Positions 17,437-25,363 are shown, counted from the first letter of the stretch. The stretch is DNA of 64,000 nucleotides from Verrucomicrobiaceae bacterium UBA1938 (GCA_002336895.1 DDFC01000011.1:175695-239694), one strand, 5' to 3'. Notes: generated from the sequence alone by a model not told the origin. Program-made: numbers and translations.

Positions 17437-17735
17437 ATCCTACTCGTCCTCCTACTCTTACTCGTCCTCGATCATAACGTGAACGAACAGCAGAATCAGG
17501 AATGAAAACGCTGGATGGCAGCCGTAGGCGGGACGCGCAGCGCTGTGGAGCGGCGACGAATCGTCGCCCAAAAGCTCAGATTTCCACATGCGGTGCGATG
17601 GTGCTAACGGCGCGGGAGGATCGAGTTCGAGTAGGAGGACGAGTTCGAGGACAAAGAGGAGGGAAAGCAAACGCTGGATGGCAGCCGTAGGCGGGACGCC
17701 TCGGGCCAGTGACAGGCCGGAGGCCTATCCTCCCT
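17437..17735. repeat. Dense intergenic repeat region
   Basis: The gap 17432-17770 has no gene. A GAGGACGAGTAGGAGG-type repeat occurs in inverted orientation at about 17440-17473 and 17615-17655. A GGCGACGA/TCGTCGCC palindrome lies at 17552-17568. Two copies of a repeat starting ACGCTGGATGGCAGCCGTAG lie at about 17508 (truncated) and 17671-17733 (full length, ending AGGCCTATCC). The full-length unit recurs at 18435. Confidence 0.8.
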
Positions 17736-17770
17736 GGAATCCTTTGGCCCCATCAGAAGCGCGCTCGACA

Positions 17771-18049
17771 TCAAGCACAGAACCCACGCTCGGCCCAATG
17801 ACGAACAGTGACTGGATCAAGGTCGTAGTGATTCGGCCAAGTGAGAACACCGTCTTCGATGTCCATATCGGCAAAAAAGGCGGCAGAACGCAGAGGTTCA
17901 ACCATGGGCCCTTGCTGTGAGTTCAGCCAGTTGGCCAGATTAAGCTCAGCCATGAGGCCGTCACGAAACCGGATGGAAATCTGATGATCACCGGTGACAC
18001 GAGCGCGAGTGATCTCGCAGGCATTAAGGTCAAGGACAGTGGCAGGCAT
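17771..18049 (-). CDS. DUF2442 domain protein, putative antitoxin
   Basis: This 92-residue protein matches the DUF2442 family: the segment HQISIRFRDGLMAELNLANWL and the closing GVLTWPNHYDLDPVTVRHWA are typical. DUF2442 is regularly paired with DUF4160, and the pair has been proposed as a toxin-antitoxin module. Here DUF4160 ends 11 bp upstream and both are co-transcribed. The family includes a nucleic-acid-binding-like fold, so this member is the likelier antitoxin or autoregulator. No activity can be read from the sequence. Confidence 0.75.
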   Translation of the reverse strand: MPATVLDLNACEITRARVTGDHQISIRFRDGLMAELNLANWLNSQQGPMVEPLRSAAFFADMDIEDGVLTWPNHYDLDPVTVRHWAERGFCA

Positions 18050-18060
18050 GGCGTAATTTA

Positions 18061-18321
18061 TTACGGAGGATCAATTTTGAAAGGCGATTCATTCCGCATG
18101 CAGAGATCCCAGTTGGCGGCCAGTTCGACAGCATGCTCCGCCGCCCAATCTTTGACCAATCGCAATTCAGCAGCGGGCAGATACCCCTCCAAAAGAGAAC
18201 CATCGAGAGCGATCATGGCGTTCCCTTCGGGTGATTTAGCATGGAAATGAGGCGGCGGATGCTCATGGTCACCGAAGTGCATTCGGATTTTGATCTTATT
18301 GAACCGGCAGATCTCGGGCAT
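18061..18321 (-). CDS. DUF4160 domain protein, putative toxin
   Basis: This 86-residue protein contains the DUF4160 hallmark: the motif IRMHFGDHEHPPPHFHAK near the N-terminus, rich in His and Pro, and a C-terminal LVKDWAAEHAVELAANW helix. It is the first gene of a two-gene unit with the DUF2442 gene. The pair is flanked by copies of the same intergenic repeat (17671 and 18435), which suggests a small mobile or exchangeable cassette. The toxin role is from family pairing only. Confidence 0.75.
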   Translation of the reverse strand: MPEICRFNKIKIRMHFGDHEHPPPHFHAKSPEGNAMIALDGSLLEGYLPAAELRLVKDWAAEHAVELAANWDLCMRNESPFKIDPP

Positions 18322-18434
18322 CTGGAACTAATGCGGCGGGTTATGTGGAAAATAAAGAGCCATTACGGCAGCGTCAGGCATTGAAAACCGCACATCGGAC
18401 ACCCAAGCTGGGAGCACGCCCAAAGCAGGAATGA

Positions 18435-18499
18435 ACACGCTGGATGGCAGCCGTAGGCGGGACGCCTCGGGCCAGTGACAGGCCGGAGGCCTATCCTCC
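18435..18499 (+). repeat. Third copy of the GGATGGCAGCCGTAG repeat
   Basis: This unit of about 65 bp is nearly identical to 17671-17733, in the same orientation, and includes the GGCCGGAGGCC palindrome. The remainder of the gap 18322-18524 shows nothing else clear. Confidence 0.8.
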
Positions 18500-18524
18500 G
18501 ACTCGGAAGTGGAGGCTTCGCTAT

Positions 18525-18821
18525 TCAGCGGAAGGCGGGAATGACAGCCCCGAACACCAGAATGAGGAACAAGACCAAGGCCACCCACCACCAGAGCTTG
18601 CTGCCTGCGATCTCCCGGGAGCCTTTGCCGCCGAACTCGCGGGCGATGAAGTCGTCGTAGTTGAACTCCTCTTCGTCGGGGAGGTCGAGGCCGTCGGTGT
18701 GGGTGTCGGCGCTCCAGCCGGATTTGGCGCAGGCGCCGCAGTCATCGCAGGCGGCGGCACCGCGTGGCACCCACTCGCCGCAGACGGGGCACTGGCCGGG
18801 GGGCTTGAAGCGCGTGCTCAT
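18525..18821 (-). CDS. Zinc-ribbon single-pass membrane protein
   Basis: This 98-residue protein has an N-terminal zinc ribbon (CPVCGEW...CDDCGAC), an acidic linker (DGLDLPDEEEFNYDDF) and one C-terminal transmembrane helix (WWWVALVLFLILVFGAVI). The zinc ribbon should face the cytoplasm. It overlaps the preceding minus-strand gene by 4 bp, so the two are likely co-translated. I do not recognise a defined function. Confidence 0.65.
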   Translation of the reverse strand: MSTRFKPPGQCPVCGEWVPRGAAACDDCGACAKSGWSADTHTDGLDLPDEEEFNYDDFIAREFGGKGSREIAGSKLWWWVALVLFLILVFGAVIPAFR

Positions 18822-19072
18822 GGCACGGGCGCGGTGGGCTGGCGGAACAGGACCTGCACGCTGGCGGTGTTGGAGGTGGCCGCAGAGTCTCGGCGGTGAA
18901 AGGCGGCGCTGTCAGCCATGCCACCGAGGTCCAGAAGAGGCGACCATCCGGCCTGACGTGCGGCATTCTCCATGGGACCGCGGCGCAGCGGGGCAAGCAT
19001 GATGAGCACCGCCGCGAGTGTCACGGCGGCTGCGAGCATCTGACTCGAGGTACGGGCGCGCTGCCGGGTCAT
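18818..19072 (-). CDS. Small hypothetical membrane-anchored protein
   Basis: This 84-residue protein has an N-terminal hydrophobic helix (MLAAAVTLAAVLIMLAPL) and a hydrophilic tail with no recognised domain. Support for it being real is the 4-bp overlap with the zinc-ribbon gene downstream and the lack of a competing gene. The intergenic region to the divergent glycosyltransferase is short and AT-rich (AACAATTAACATCTCC), a plausible shared promoter. Confidence 0.5.
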   Translation of the reverse strand: MTRQRARTSSQMLAAAVTLAAVLIMLAPLRRGPMENAARQAGWSPLLDLGGMADSAAFHRRDSAATSNTASVQVLFRQPTAPVP

Positions 19073-19172
19073 GGTAATGGGTTAACAATTAACATCTCCG
19101 AAATATTGTCAACCCACGAGTTTGCATGCCCTTTTTGCTTGTTTTCAGCCATTTCCCAGCCAGCGATGCGCG

Positions 19173-20273
19173 GTGATTTTGATCCTTACCGCAGGTTTTG
19201 GCGATGGGCATAACACCGCCGCACGCTCTGTGGCGGAGGCACTCTCCCGCCTGTGTCCCGACGAGAAAATCGAAGTGAGCGACCTCATCAGCGAGGCGCT
19301 GCCGCGCCTCTCGGACGTGTGCAAAAGCCTGTACCAGTTTGCCATCACGCACTGGCCTGCAGGCTGGCGCATGACGTATGACCTGATGGGCCGCCCCTCG
19401 GTGACAGGACCTGACGCCATGTGGCAGAGCGCCATGGTCAAGGCGCTGAAGCAGCGCATCGAGGCGCAGCAGCCGCGGCTCATCATCAGCACCTACCCGC
19501 TCTACGCCATCCTGCTGGAGACGCTGGCACGGCAGCAGGCCGTGCCGCCGCTGTGCACGGTCATCACAGACTCCATCAGCGTGAACCGCGTGTGGGTCAT
19601 GTCCGGCAGCAGCCTCTTCTGCGTGGCGGATGATGAGACGAAGAAGGTGGTGGCGGGCTTTGGCGTGCCGGAGGGCAAGGTGCGTGTCACGGGCTTTCCG
19701 GTGGACCTGGCCTTTACCGAGCCGCTGCCTGAGCAGCCGCTGCACAAAGGGGCGCGCATTCTTTACCTGCCTTCCACCACGGGCCGCCGCGTGGCCGCCA
19801 CACTGGAAGCGCTGAAGCCGCTCTTCCACCAGGGCGCAAAACTGACGCTGCCGGTGGGCAAGCATGAGCGCCGCCTCTACCATGTGATGCGCCGCTTTAC
19901 CGACAGCATGCCTCCCGGCACGATGGAGGTCATCGGCTGGACCAAGCGCATCCCGGAATTTCTGCGCACGCACGATGTGGTGATCTGCAAGGCGGGCGGC
20001 GCCATCCTGCACGAGGTGCTGGCAGCCAAGATCCCTGCGGTGATCGACTACGTGGTGCCCGGCCAGGAGGAGGGGAATGCGGAGATGCTGGTGAAGCACG
20101 ACGGCGGCGTGGTGACCAAGAACGCCAAGGAGACCGCTGCTGCTGTGGAGAGCATTTTGACAAACAACAACGCCGTGGGCCGCCGCATGCGCACCAGCAT
20201 GGCCAAGATCAGCATGCCGGATGCCGCCCTCCGCACCGCCAAGGCCGCGCTGGCCGTGGCTGCGGCCAGCTAA
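19173..20273 (+). CDS. MGDG-synthase-like glycosyltransferase
   Basis: This is a GT28/GT-B fold enzyme of the monogalactosyldiacylglycerol synthase type. It opens with VILILTAGFGDGHNTAA, the diglycosyl-diacylglycerol/MGDG synthase N-terminal motif, and ends with the nucleotide-sugar domain (VVICKAGGAILHEVLAAKIP). It should transfer a sugar from a nucleotide donor to a lipid acceptor at the inner membrane. I prefer the GTG at 19173, giving 366 residues, because the codons from the ATG at 19122 do not resemble the family. A Nudix gene follows after 11 bp in the same direction. Confidence 0.75.
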   Translation: MILILTAGFGDGHNTAARSVAEALSRLCPDEKIEVSDLISEALPRLSDVCKSLYQFAITHWPAGWRMTYDLMGRPSVTGPDAMWQSAMVKALKQRIEAQQPRLIISTYPLYAILLETLARQQAVPPLCTVITDSISVNRVWVMSGSSLFCVADDETKKVVAGFGVPEGKVRVTGFPVDLAFTEPLPEQPLHKGARILYLPSTTGRRVAATLEALKPLFHQGAKLTLPVGKHERRLYHVMRRFTDSMPPGTMEVIGWTKRIPEFLRTHDVVICKAGGAILHEVLAAKIPAVIDYVVPGQEEGNAEMLVKHDGGVVTKNAKETAAAVESILTNNNAVGRRMRTSMAKISMPDAALRTAKAALAVAAAS

Positions 20274-20284
20274 GCTAAAAACGC

Positions 20285-20692
20285 ATGAGCGCCGCCCCTG
20301 CCCTGCCCGCACCTGTGCCGGTGGTGTGTGCCGTCATCGTACGCGGCGGGCGCATCATGCTGGCGCAGCGGCCTCCGGGCAAGAAGCTCGGCGGGCTGTG
20401 GGAGTTTCCCGGTGGCAAGGTGGAGCCCGGGGAGGCCCCCGAGGCCGCGCTGCACCGAGAGCTGCAGGAGGAGCTGGGCTGCAGCGTGCGCATCACACAA
20501 ACGCTCGCTCCCTTTGTGCATGCGTATGACTGGGGCAGCATCGAGCTCATCCCCTTTGTGTGCGAGCTGGCAGCAGGCAGCACCGAGCCGCACCCACATG
20601 AACATACCGCCTTGGTGTGGGTGGAGCAGGCGGAGCTGAAAAGCTATGAGCTGGCTCCGGCGGATGTGCCCGTGGTGGAGATGCTGGGGTAG
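20285..20692 (+). CDS. MutT-like Nudix hydrolase
   Basis: This 135-residue protein contains a complete Nudix box, GGKVEPGEAPEAALHRELQE followed by ELG (Gx5Ex7REUxEExGU), at about residues 41-63, preceded by RPPGKKLGGLWEFP as in MutT. It probably hydrolyses 8-oxo-dGTP or a related nucleotide. The size is that of MutT without a fused domain. Confidence 0.85.
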   Translation: MSAAPALPAPVPVVCAVIVRGGRIMLAQRPPGKKLGGLWEFPGGKVEPGEAPEAALHRELQEELGCSVRITQTLAPFVHAYDWGSIELIPFVCELAAGSTEPHPHEHTALVWVEQAELKSYELAPADVPVVEMLG

Positions 20693-20815
20693 GAGCGCGG
20701 CATGGCACCACGCACCAAGTCACCGCGTCTCTGCCTCTCAACATTTTAAGGACGGCGCACCTTTTTGAGCGCCCTCGCCACCACAGACCCGAATCCTCGG
20801 ACCCGGCGCAGCGGT

Positions 20816-20876
20816 TCCCTACCAGCCCTGCGGCATGCACTACTCTGGGTGGTAGGGATGCGCTGTGCGCGTCCCT
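20816..20876. repeat. Intergenic hairpin repeat
   Basis: TCCCTACCA (about 20816-20825) pairs with TGGTAGGGA (about 20849-20858), followed by GCGCTGTGCGCG. It lies in the convergent gap 20693-20984 between the Nudix and nuclease genes, where it could serve as a terminator. No gene is seen in the gap. Confidence 0.55.
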
Positions 20877-20984
20877 GGAATCCATTGTCCCAGTGCAGCC
20901 TCCCACCACATCGTGCGCCCCCATTCCTCAAGCCATCGCCTCCCAGCTCGCACACCCTCGCCATGCATGTCTTTCACTTTGCAT

Positions 20985-21623
20985 CTACTGCACCGGCAGC
21001 GGCCTGCCCCACGCGCCGCGATGGGCCGCACGGGCTTCGCGTTCCAGCACACGCAGGTGGTTTTCAAAGTCGTTTTCGCGGCGGCCGTCGGGCATCCAGG
21101 TGCCTTTGGTGTGGATGCGGCAGAGGCCGGCCTTCACCAGCTTTTCAGAGAGTTCTTCGCCGTCATCAAAGAAGATCAGCGCATACGAGCGCTGGCTGTC
21201 ATACACGCGCTCCCAGCGGGTCTGGATGGTGAGGTGCTCCTCCCGCAGCAGCTTCTCGGTGAAGACCTTGGCCTCGCGGCCCACATCCACAGTCTGTGGG
21301 ATGCTCAGCCCGCCGAAGTAGGCGGCCTGATCCTGGATGCGAGGTTTCACCAGCGGGTAGAGGCGCTTTTCCGGGCAGTCGGCAAAGTAGAGGCGCAGCA
21401 CGTTTTCGCCGCCGTCATGGGCGATCTTGAAGCTGTCGCCGTCATTGCTGGCGTCTTCCACGAGGCGCGGATGGCCCAGGGTGACAAATAGGCTGCCCTT
21501 CTCCGACCTCGGCGGCGTGTGGGGCTTGATGCGGGCATTGTCCCAGAGCTGCAGCAGCGCCAGGGCCGCGCAGCAGAGCCACCAGAGGAAACGCGATCTG
21601 CCTGTGCGCGGGCGCCGTCTCAT
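20985..21623 (-). CDS. Membrane-anchored thermonuclease (SNase-like) protein
   Basis: The start is taken at 21623 (MRRRPRTGRSRF), where the gene overlaps the QueE stop by 4 bp, giving 212 residues. An N-terminal membrane helix (FLWWLCCAALALLQLW) is followed by an SNase-like OB-fold: DGDSFKI, LRLYFADCPE, GREAKVFTEKLL and YALIFFDDGEELSEKLVKAG. The Arg/Asp/Glu arrangement (D in DGDS, R in VLRLYF, E in CPE) is close to staphylococcal nuclease but not identical. It is the last gene of the Dabb-aminotransferase-queE unit. Confidence 0.7.
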   Translation of the reverse strand: MRRRPRTGRSRFLWWLCCAALALLQLWDNARIKPHTPPRSEKGSLFVTLGHPRLVEDASNDGDSFKIAHDGGENVLRLYFADCPEKRLYPLVKPRIQDQAAYFGGLSIPQTVDVGREAKVFTEKLLREEHLTIQTRWERVYDSQRSYALIFFDDGEELSEKLVKAGLCRIHTKGTWMPDGRRENDFENHLRVLEREARAAHRGAWGRPLPVQ

Positions 21624-22315
21624 GTGCCGCGCTTGTTGCCAAAGAGGTCGATGTGCAGGCGCGGGGAGTAGCGCCAGCCGGTACGCTTGCACACATCCAC
21701 CAGCCAGGCCTGCCGCGCGCGCAGCGCCTCCTGCGTGATGCCCTCCGGCATCAGCAGCACCTTCTCCGGCGGCACCGGCACGCCGATGGAGTCCACCACC
21801 GCGCGCACCTCCGCCACGTCCGCCTCAGTGGCTACGACGAACTTAAGCTGGTAGTCATACGCCGTGCACCACGCACGCAGCACCTCAGGCTGCAGGCGCG
21901 TGCGCTCGTGCTTCTCCACCCAGGCCTTGCCGGCCTTTTCCTCGCTGGGCGTGGAGTGCGCCAGCTTGGGGCTGATGGAGGCCAGATCGCAGGCCACGCC
22001 CTCGGGCGCGATGGTGCCTGCGGTTTCAATGGTGATGTGCTTGCCTGCTGTACGGAGCCTGGAGAGCAGCTCTGGCATCCCTTTGGCCACCATGGGCTCG
22101 CCGCCCGTCACGACGACAAAGCGTGTGGGCTCGCGCTGCACGATGTGCATGATCTCCTCCACGCTCATCTCGGTGCCCTCGGGCTTCCACGAGGCGTAGG
22201 GGGTGTCGCACCAGGTGCAGCGCAGGTTGCAGCCGGAGGTCCGCACAAAGACGGAGGGCACGCCCACGAGCGAGCCCTCGCCCTGCACGGAGTAAAAGGT
22301 CTCTGAGATCAGCAT
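21620..22315 (-). CDS. queE: 7-carboxy-7-deazaguanine synthase
   Basis: This radical SAM enzyme makes 7-carboxy-7-deazaguanine in queuosine biosynthesis. The start at 22315 (MLISETFYSVQGEGSLVG) fits the family and overlaps the upstream stop by 1 bp. The iron-sulfur motif is CNLRCTWC preceded by VFVRTSG, and VVVTGGEPM follows. It has 231 residues, a normal length. No queC, queD or queF is present in the window. In some lineages similar enzymes serve 7-deazaguanine DNA modification, but nothing nearby supports that. Confidence 0.88.
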   Translation of the reverse strand: MLISETFYSVQGEGSLVGVPSVFVRTSGCNLRCTWCDTPYASWKPEGTEMSVEEIMHIVQREPTRFVVVTGGEPMVAKGMPELLSRLRTAGKHITIETAGTIAPEGVACDLASISPKLAHSTPSEEKAGKAWVEKHERTRLQPEVLRAWCTAYDYQLKFVVATEADVAEVRAVVDSIGVPVPPEKVLLMPEGITQEALRARQAWLVDVCKRTGWRYSPRLHIDLFGNKRGT

Positions 22316-23652
22316 CAGGCCTTCCAATCCGCCGCATGCCGCGCAAATGCAAGTGCGGCGCGCTCCAGAGCCTCGTCGATGTCCGCCTGGGTGTGGGCCA
22401 GGCTGATGAACCACAGGCCGCGCTCGATGGCGCGCACGCCCTCCTCCAGCAGGCAGCGGCGCAGGTGGGCCCAGCGGGGCGCATCCTGGCGCAGCACGTA
22501 GTCACGGTAGTTGGTGACGGGCCCCTCCGGCGCACCGGGCTTCAGCATCATGGCATGGAAAACCAGCCCCGCGCCCTGCGGACGCAGCGGGATGCCGTGC
22601 TGTGCGGCCAGTTTGCTCAGCCCGGCCATCAGCTGCTCTCCCAGCGCGATCATTCCTGCGGGGTGCTTGTCCCCCAGCTCGATGACCTGGTCCAGGCACC
22701 ACTTGGCGGCGGCGAGGCAGAGCGGGTTGGCATTGAGCGTACCGGCGTGCACCACCTCTCCGCTCATGATTTTGGCAAAGAATTTCTCCTTGCCCACCAG
22801 CGCGGCAAAGGGCACACCACCGCCGATGGCCTTGCCGAGAATGGTCAGGTCCGGGGTGAAGCCCAGGTGCTTCTGCGCACAGCCCGCGCCAAAGCGGAAG
22901 CCGGTGATCGTTTCATCCGCGATCATCACGATTCCGTTCGCGTCGCACAACTCACGAATGGTTTCGATCATGCCGGGCACGGCGGGCATGCAGCCGGTGT
23001 TGCAGAGCACGGGCTCAAAGATGATGGCGGCGATCTGGTCGTGATGCTCCGCCACGCGCTGGCGCAGGTGCTCGGGGTCATTCCAGCGGGCCACTACAAA
23101 GGTGCCCAGCACCTCGGGGATCACCCCCTTGCTGGGGTGCAGGCGCGTGGGATTTTCCGGCGTGCCCCACTGGTCCGGCGGCGGGGCGTAGCCCACCAGC
23201 CCTTCGTCTCCCCAGCCGTGGTAGTGGCCTTCAAATTTCAAAATCAGCGACCTGCCCGTGTGCGCACGCGCCAGACGCAGCGCGGAGAGCACCACCTCGG
23301 TGGCGCTGTTGTTAAACCGCACGCGCTCGGCGCCGGGGATCATCTTTTGCAGACGCTCGGCCACGTCGATCTCCAGCTCGCTCTGCGCCGCCCAGTGCGT
23401 GCCCTTGTGCGCCTGAGCGCCGATGGCATCTGCCAGCCCCGCAGGAGCATGCCCGTAGAGGATGGCCCCCTGCCCGATCTGGAAGTCGATGTACTCATTG
23501 CCATCCACGTCAAAGAGGCGCGAGCCCTGGCCGTGGTCAAAGTACAGAGGCACGGGCGCCTCCATCTTGCGGATGCCGCTGTTCACGCCACCGGCGATGC
23601 TGTGCTGCGCGCGGGCAAAGAGCTCGGCGGATTTGGGAAAGGTGTAGGACAT
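22315..23652 (-). CDS. Class III aminotransferase, glutamate-1-semialdehyde aminomutase-like
   Basis: This 445-residue PLP enzyme has the HemL-like N-terminus (AQHSIAGGVNSGIRK), the PLP-lysine motif LTILGKAIGGGVPFAAL and the Asp motif IADETITGFRFG. Several segments differ from true HemL: the NSGTEA signature is NNSATEV and the region after the lysine is GGGVPFAALVG. It is therefore likely to be a HemL paralogue acting on another amino or keto acid, rather than the haem-pathway enzyme. The gene sits between a Dabb protein and queE in one minus-strand operon. Confidence 0.7.
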   Translation of the reverse strand: MSYTFPKSAELFARAQHSIAGGVNSGIRKMEAPVPLYFDHGQGSRLFDVDGNEYIDFQIGQGAILYGHAPAGLADAIGAQAHKGTHWAAQSELEIDVAERLQKMIPGAERVRFNNSATEVVLSALRLARAHTGRSLILKFEGHYHGWGDEGLVGYAPPPDQWGTPENPTRLHPSKGVIPEVLGTFVVARWNDPEHLRQRVAEHHDQIAAIIFEPVLCNTGCMPAVPGMIETIRELCDANGIVMIADETITGFRFGAGCAQKHLGFTPDLTILGKAIGGGVPFAALVGKEKFFAKIMSGEVVHAGTLNANPLCLAAAKWCLDQVIELGDKHPAGMIALGEQLMAGLSKLAAQHGIPLRPQGAGLVFHAMMLKPGAPEGPVTNYRDYVLRQDAPRWAHLRRCLLEEGVRAIERGLWFISLAHTQADIDEALERAALAFARHAADWKA

Positions 23653-23682
23653 GGCCGATGATTGGGGGTGAAGGAGATCGGC

Positions 23683-23991
23683 TCAGGCCACGGCGGCGCT
23701 GTCATAGACCAGCACGCGATCCCAGAAGGTCTTGCAGGTGTCCACAAAGCGTTTGTGCTGCGGGCAGTCCTTTTGGTAGAACTCGTGGTCGGCCATGTTT
23801 TTGAACTTCAGGACGATGGAGTAGCTGAAGGAGTGGTCCGTCACAGGACGCTTCTCGGTGTCCGCAGGCTTGCCGGCAAAGGCCAGGGCCAGGTAGTCGA
23901 TCTTGATGAGCTGCTGCAGCTCGGCTTCAAAGGTGGCGCGCTGTTCAGCAGAGAGGTCAGGCTTGAGCCAGAAATAGACGTTGTGAATCAT
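23683..23991 (-). CDS. Dabb (stress-responsive alpha/beta barrel) protein
   Basis: Starting at 23991 (MIHNVYFWLKPDLS) gives 102 residues, a complete Dabb ferredoxin-like fold with the closing HKRFVDTCKTFWDRVLVYDS. Earlier in-frame codons reach toward the CRISPR array and look non-coding. Dabb proteins form dimeric barrels, some with mono-oxygenase or cyclase activity. It is the first gene of a four-gene minus-strand unit. A second, exported Dabb protein is at 42240. Confidence 0.75.
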   Translation of the reverse strand: MIHNVYFWLKPDLSAEQRATFEAELQQLIKIDYLALAFAGKPADTEKRPVTDHSFSYSIVLKFKNMADHEFYQKDCPQHKRFVDTCKTFWDRVLVYDSAAVA

Positions 23992-24065
23992 GGAGGCGCA
24001 TTGGTACGCGCCCAAACCCTGCCTGCAATCAGCAAAGTCTGGTATGAGGAGGGAACCAGGAATGA

Positions 24066-25223
24066 GTTTTGATTTCACTTCGGCTTGGGATGGCTAAACT
24101 GTCAACCATAGCTTTCCGCGGTGGGGACAGGTTTTGTCTTCCCCCCCGGCTTGGGATGGCTAAACTCCATCCTCCCGGCGGATGGCATAGCCATAGGTTT
24201 TGTCTTCCCCCCCGGCTTGGGATGGCTAAACTCCGCGCTAGGCGTCAGATCCAGCTCACTCAGTTTTGTCTTCCCCCCCGGCTTGGGATGGCTAAACTGC
24301 GCACACGGCCAACTAGTGACGGGGTGTGGTTTTGTCTTCCCCCCCGGCTTGGGATGGCTAAACTATCCGCGCCCTGCGCAAAAAGGCTGCCACGGTTTTG
24401 TCTTCCCCCCCGGCTTGGGATGGCTAAACTGCATATATCAAGGCGGGTATTTGCGATCAAGTTTTGTCTTCCCCCCCGGCTTGGGATGGCTAAACTGCGA
24501 TGCTCTGCAAACGCTTTTGATTCACAGTTTTGTCTTCCCCCCCGGCTTGGGATGGCTAAACTATGAGGGATCAGCACTGCCGACAACGAACAGTTTTGTC
24601 TTCCCCCCCGGCTTGGGATGGCTAAACTGTATGTCGCGTCTCTGGTCGCGTCTCTGGTGTTTTGTCTTCCCCCCCGGCTTGGGATGGCTAAACTGTTGGT
24701 CGCGGATCTGGTCGCGGCCTCGGTGTTTTGTCTTCCCCCCCGGCTTGGGATGGCTAAACTGCCTGTGTCGTCGATGAAGTCCTGTCGCATGTTTTGTCTT
24801 CCCCCCCGGCTTGGGATGGCTAAACTCCTCCCGTGGGATCTTCGCGCCGGGCTTCTGTTTTGTCTTCCCCCCCGGCTTGGGATGGCTAAACTTGTATGGA
24901 CCTGTCCCGACCCATGCAGCGCAGTTTTGTCTTCCCCCCCGGCTTGGGATGGCTAAACTATCCGACCGATGCGGCACTGGTCATCATCAGTTTTGTCTTC
25001 CCCCCCGGCTTGGGATGGCTAAACTTCAATCTCAGCGGTCAAGCGGGACCGGATAGTTTTGTCTTCCCCCCCGGCTTGGGATGGCTAAACTATGGCCCGC
25101 GAAAGCGGATCCGCGCGCCAAGTTTTGTCTTCCCCCCCGGCTTGGGATGGCTAAACTAAAGTTTTTCACCTGCCGACAAACAGCCACGTTTTGTCTTCCC
25201 CCCCGGCTTGGGATGGCTAAACT
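24066..25223 (+). CRISPR. CRISPR array, 18 repeats and 17 spacers (type II-C)
   Basis: Seventeen identical 36-bp repeats, beginning GTTTTGTCTTCC and ending GGGATGGCTAAACT, start at 24131 and then every 66 bp to 24857, then at 24924, 24990, 25056, 25122 and 25188. An 18th, degenerate repeat of 35 bp (24066-24100) opens the array: its last 20 bases match perfectly but its 5' half is altered. Spacers are 30 bp except one of 31 bp (24893-24923). The crRNA direction is plus, because the anti-repeat of the adjacent tracrRNA pairs with the plus-strand repeat. Each repeat holds a run of seven C. The cas operon lies to the right on the opposite strand. Confidence 0.98.
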
Positions 25224-25227
25224 AGGA

Positions 25228-25260
25228 TTGACAGAAAGCCCTTCATCACCAACGTTCAAT
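25228..25260 (+). promoter_or_regulatory. Candidate tracrRNA promoter / array leader
   Basis: Only 43 bp separate the last repeat from the anti-repeat. TTGACA at 25228-25233 is a perfect -35. The -10 is weak: TTCAAT at 25255 lies 21 bp downstream, and at 17-bp spacing there is only AACGTT. This short gap must also serve as the leader if new spacers are added at this end. Confidence 0.45.
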
Positions 25261-25266
25261 ACGCAA

Positions 25267-25360
25267 AGTTTAGCCATCCCAAGCCGGGGATCAGGAAGAC
25301 TTAACTGAAGAAAAGCCGTTGTCAGCACTGCCTCAGGCACCTGGCAACGGCTTCTTTTGT
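25267..25360 (+). ncRNA. tracrRNA
   Basis: The anti-repeat is at 25267-25305. Its first 20 bases are the exact complement of the repeat's last 20. GGG pairs with the C run, an ATCA bulge follows, and GGAAGAC...AAC pairs with the repeat's first bases, with two U-U mismatches. The tail is short, eight bases and then a long hairpin (25313-25353) with a T-rich end. It is transcribed toward the cas2 gene, whose stop codon (25362-25364) touches the RNA's end. The RNA should guide RNase III processing and load Cas9. Exact ends are estimates. Confidence 0.9.
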
Positions 25361-25363
25361 TTT
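25313..25363. terminator. Bidirectional intrinsic terminator of tracrRNA and cas operon
   Basis: AAGCCGTTG (25313-25321) pairs with CAACGGCTT (25345-25353), with an inner TGCC/GGCA stem. The plus strand continues CTTTTGTTTT, and the minus strand continues TTCTTCAG. It can end both the plus-strand tracrRNA and the minus-strand cas transcript. Confidence 0.8.

Noticed and set aside
17552..17568. Perfect GGCGACGA/TCGTCGCC palindrome as a regulator operator
   Set aside because: It sits in a stretch of intergenic repeats and resembles the stem of the GGAGCG hairpin family, so I treat it as a repeat.
24069..25340. Several overlapping frames across the CRISPR array with repeated peptide CLPPRLGMAKL or FPPGLGWLN
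   Set aside because: The repeats are CRISPR repeats; the 66-bp period is divisible by three, which keeps the frames open by chance.
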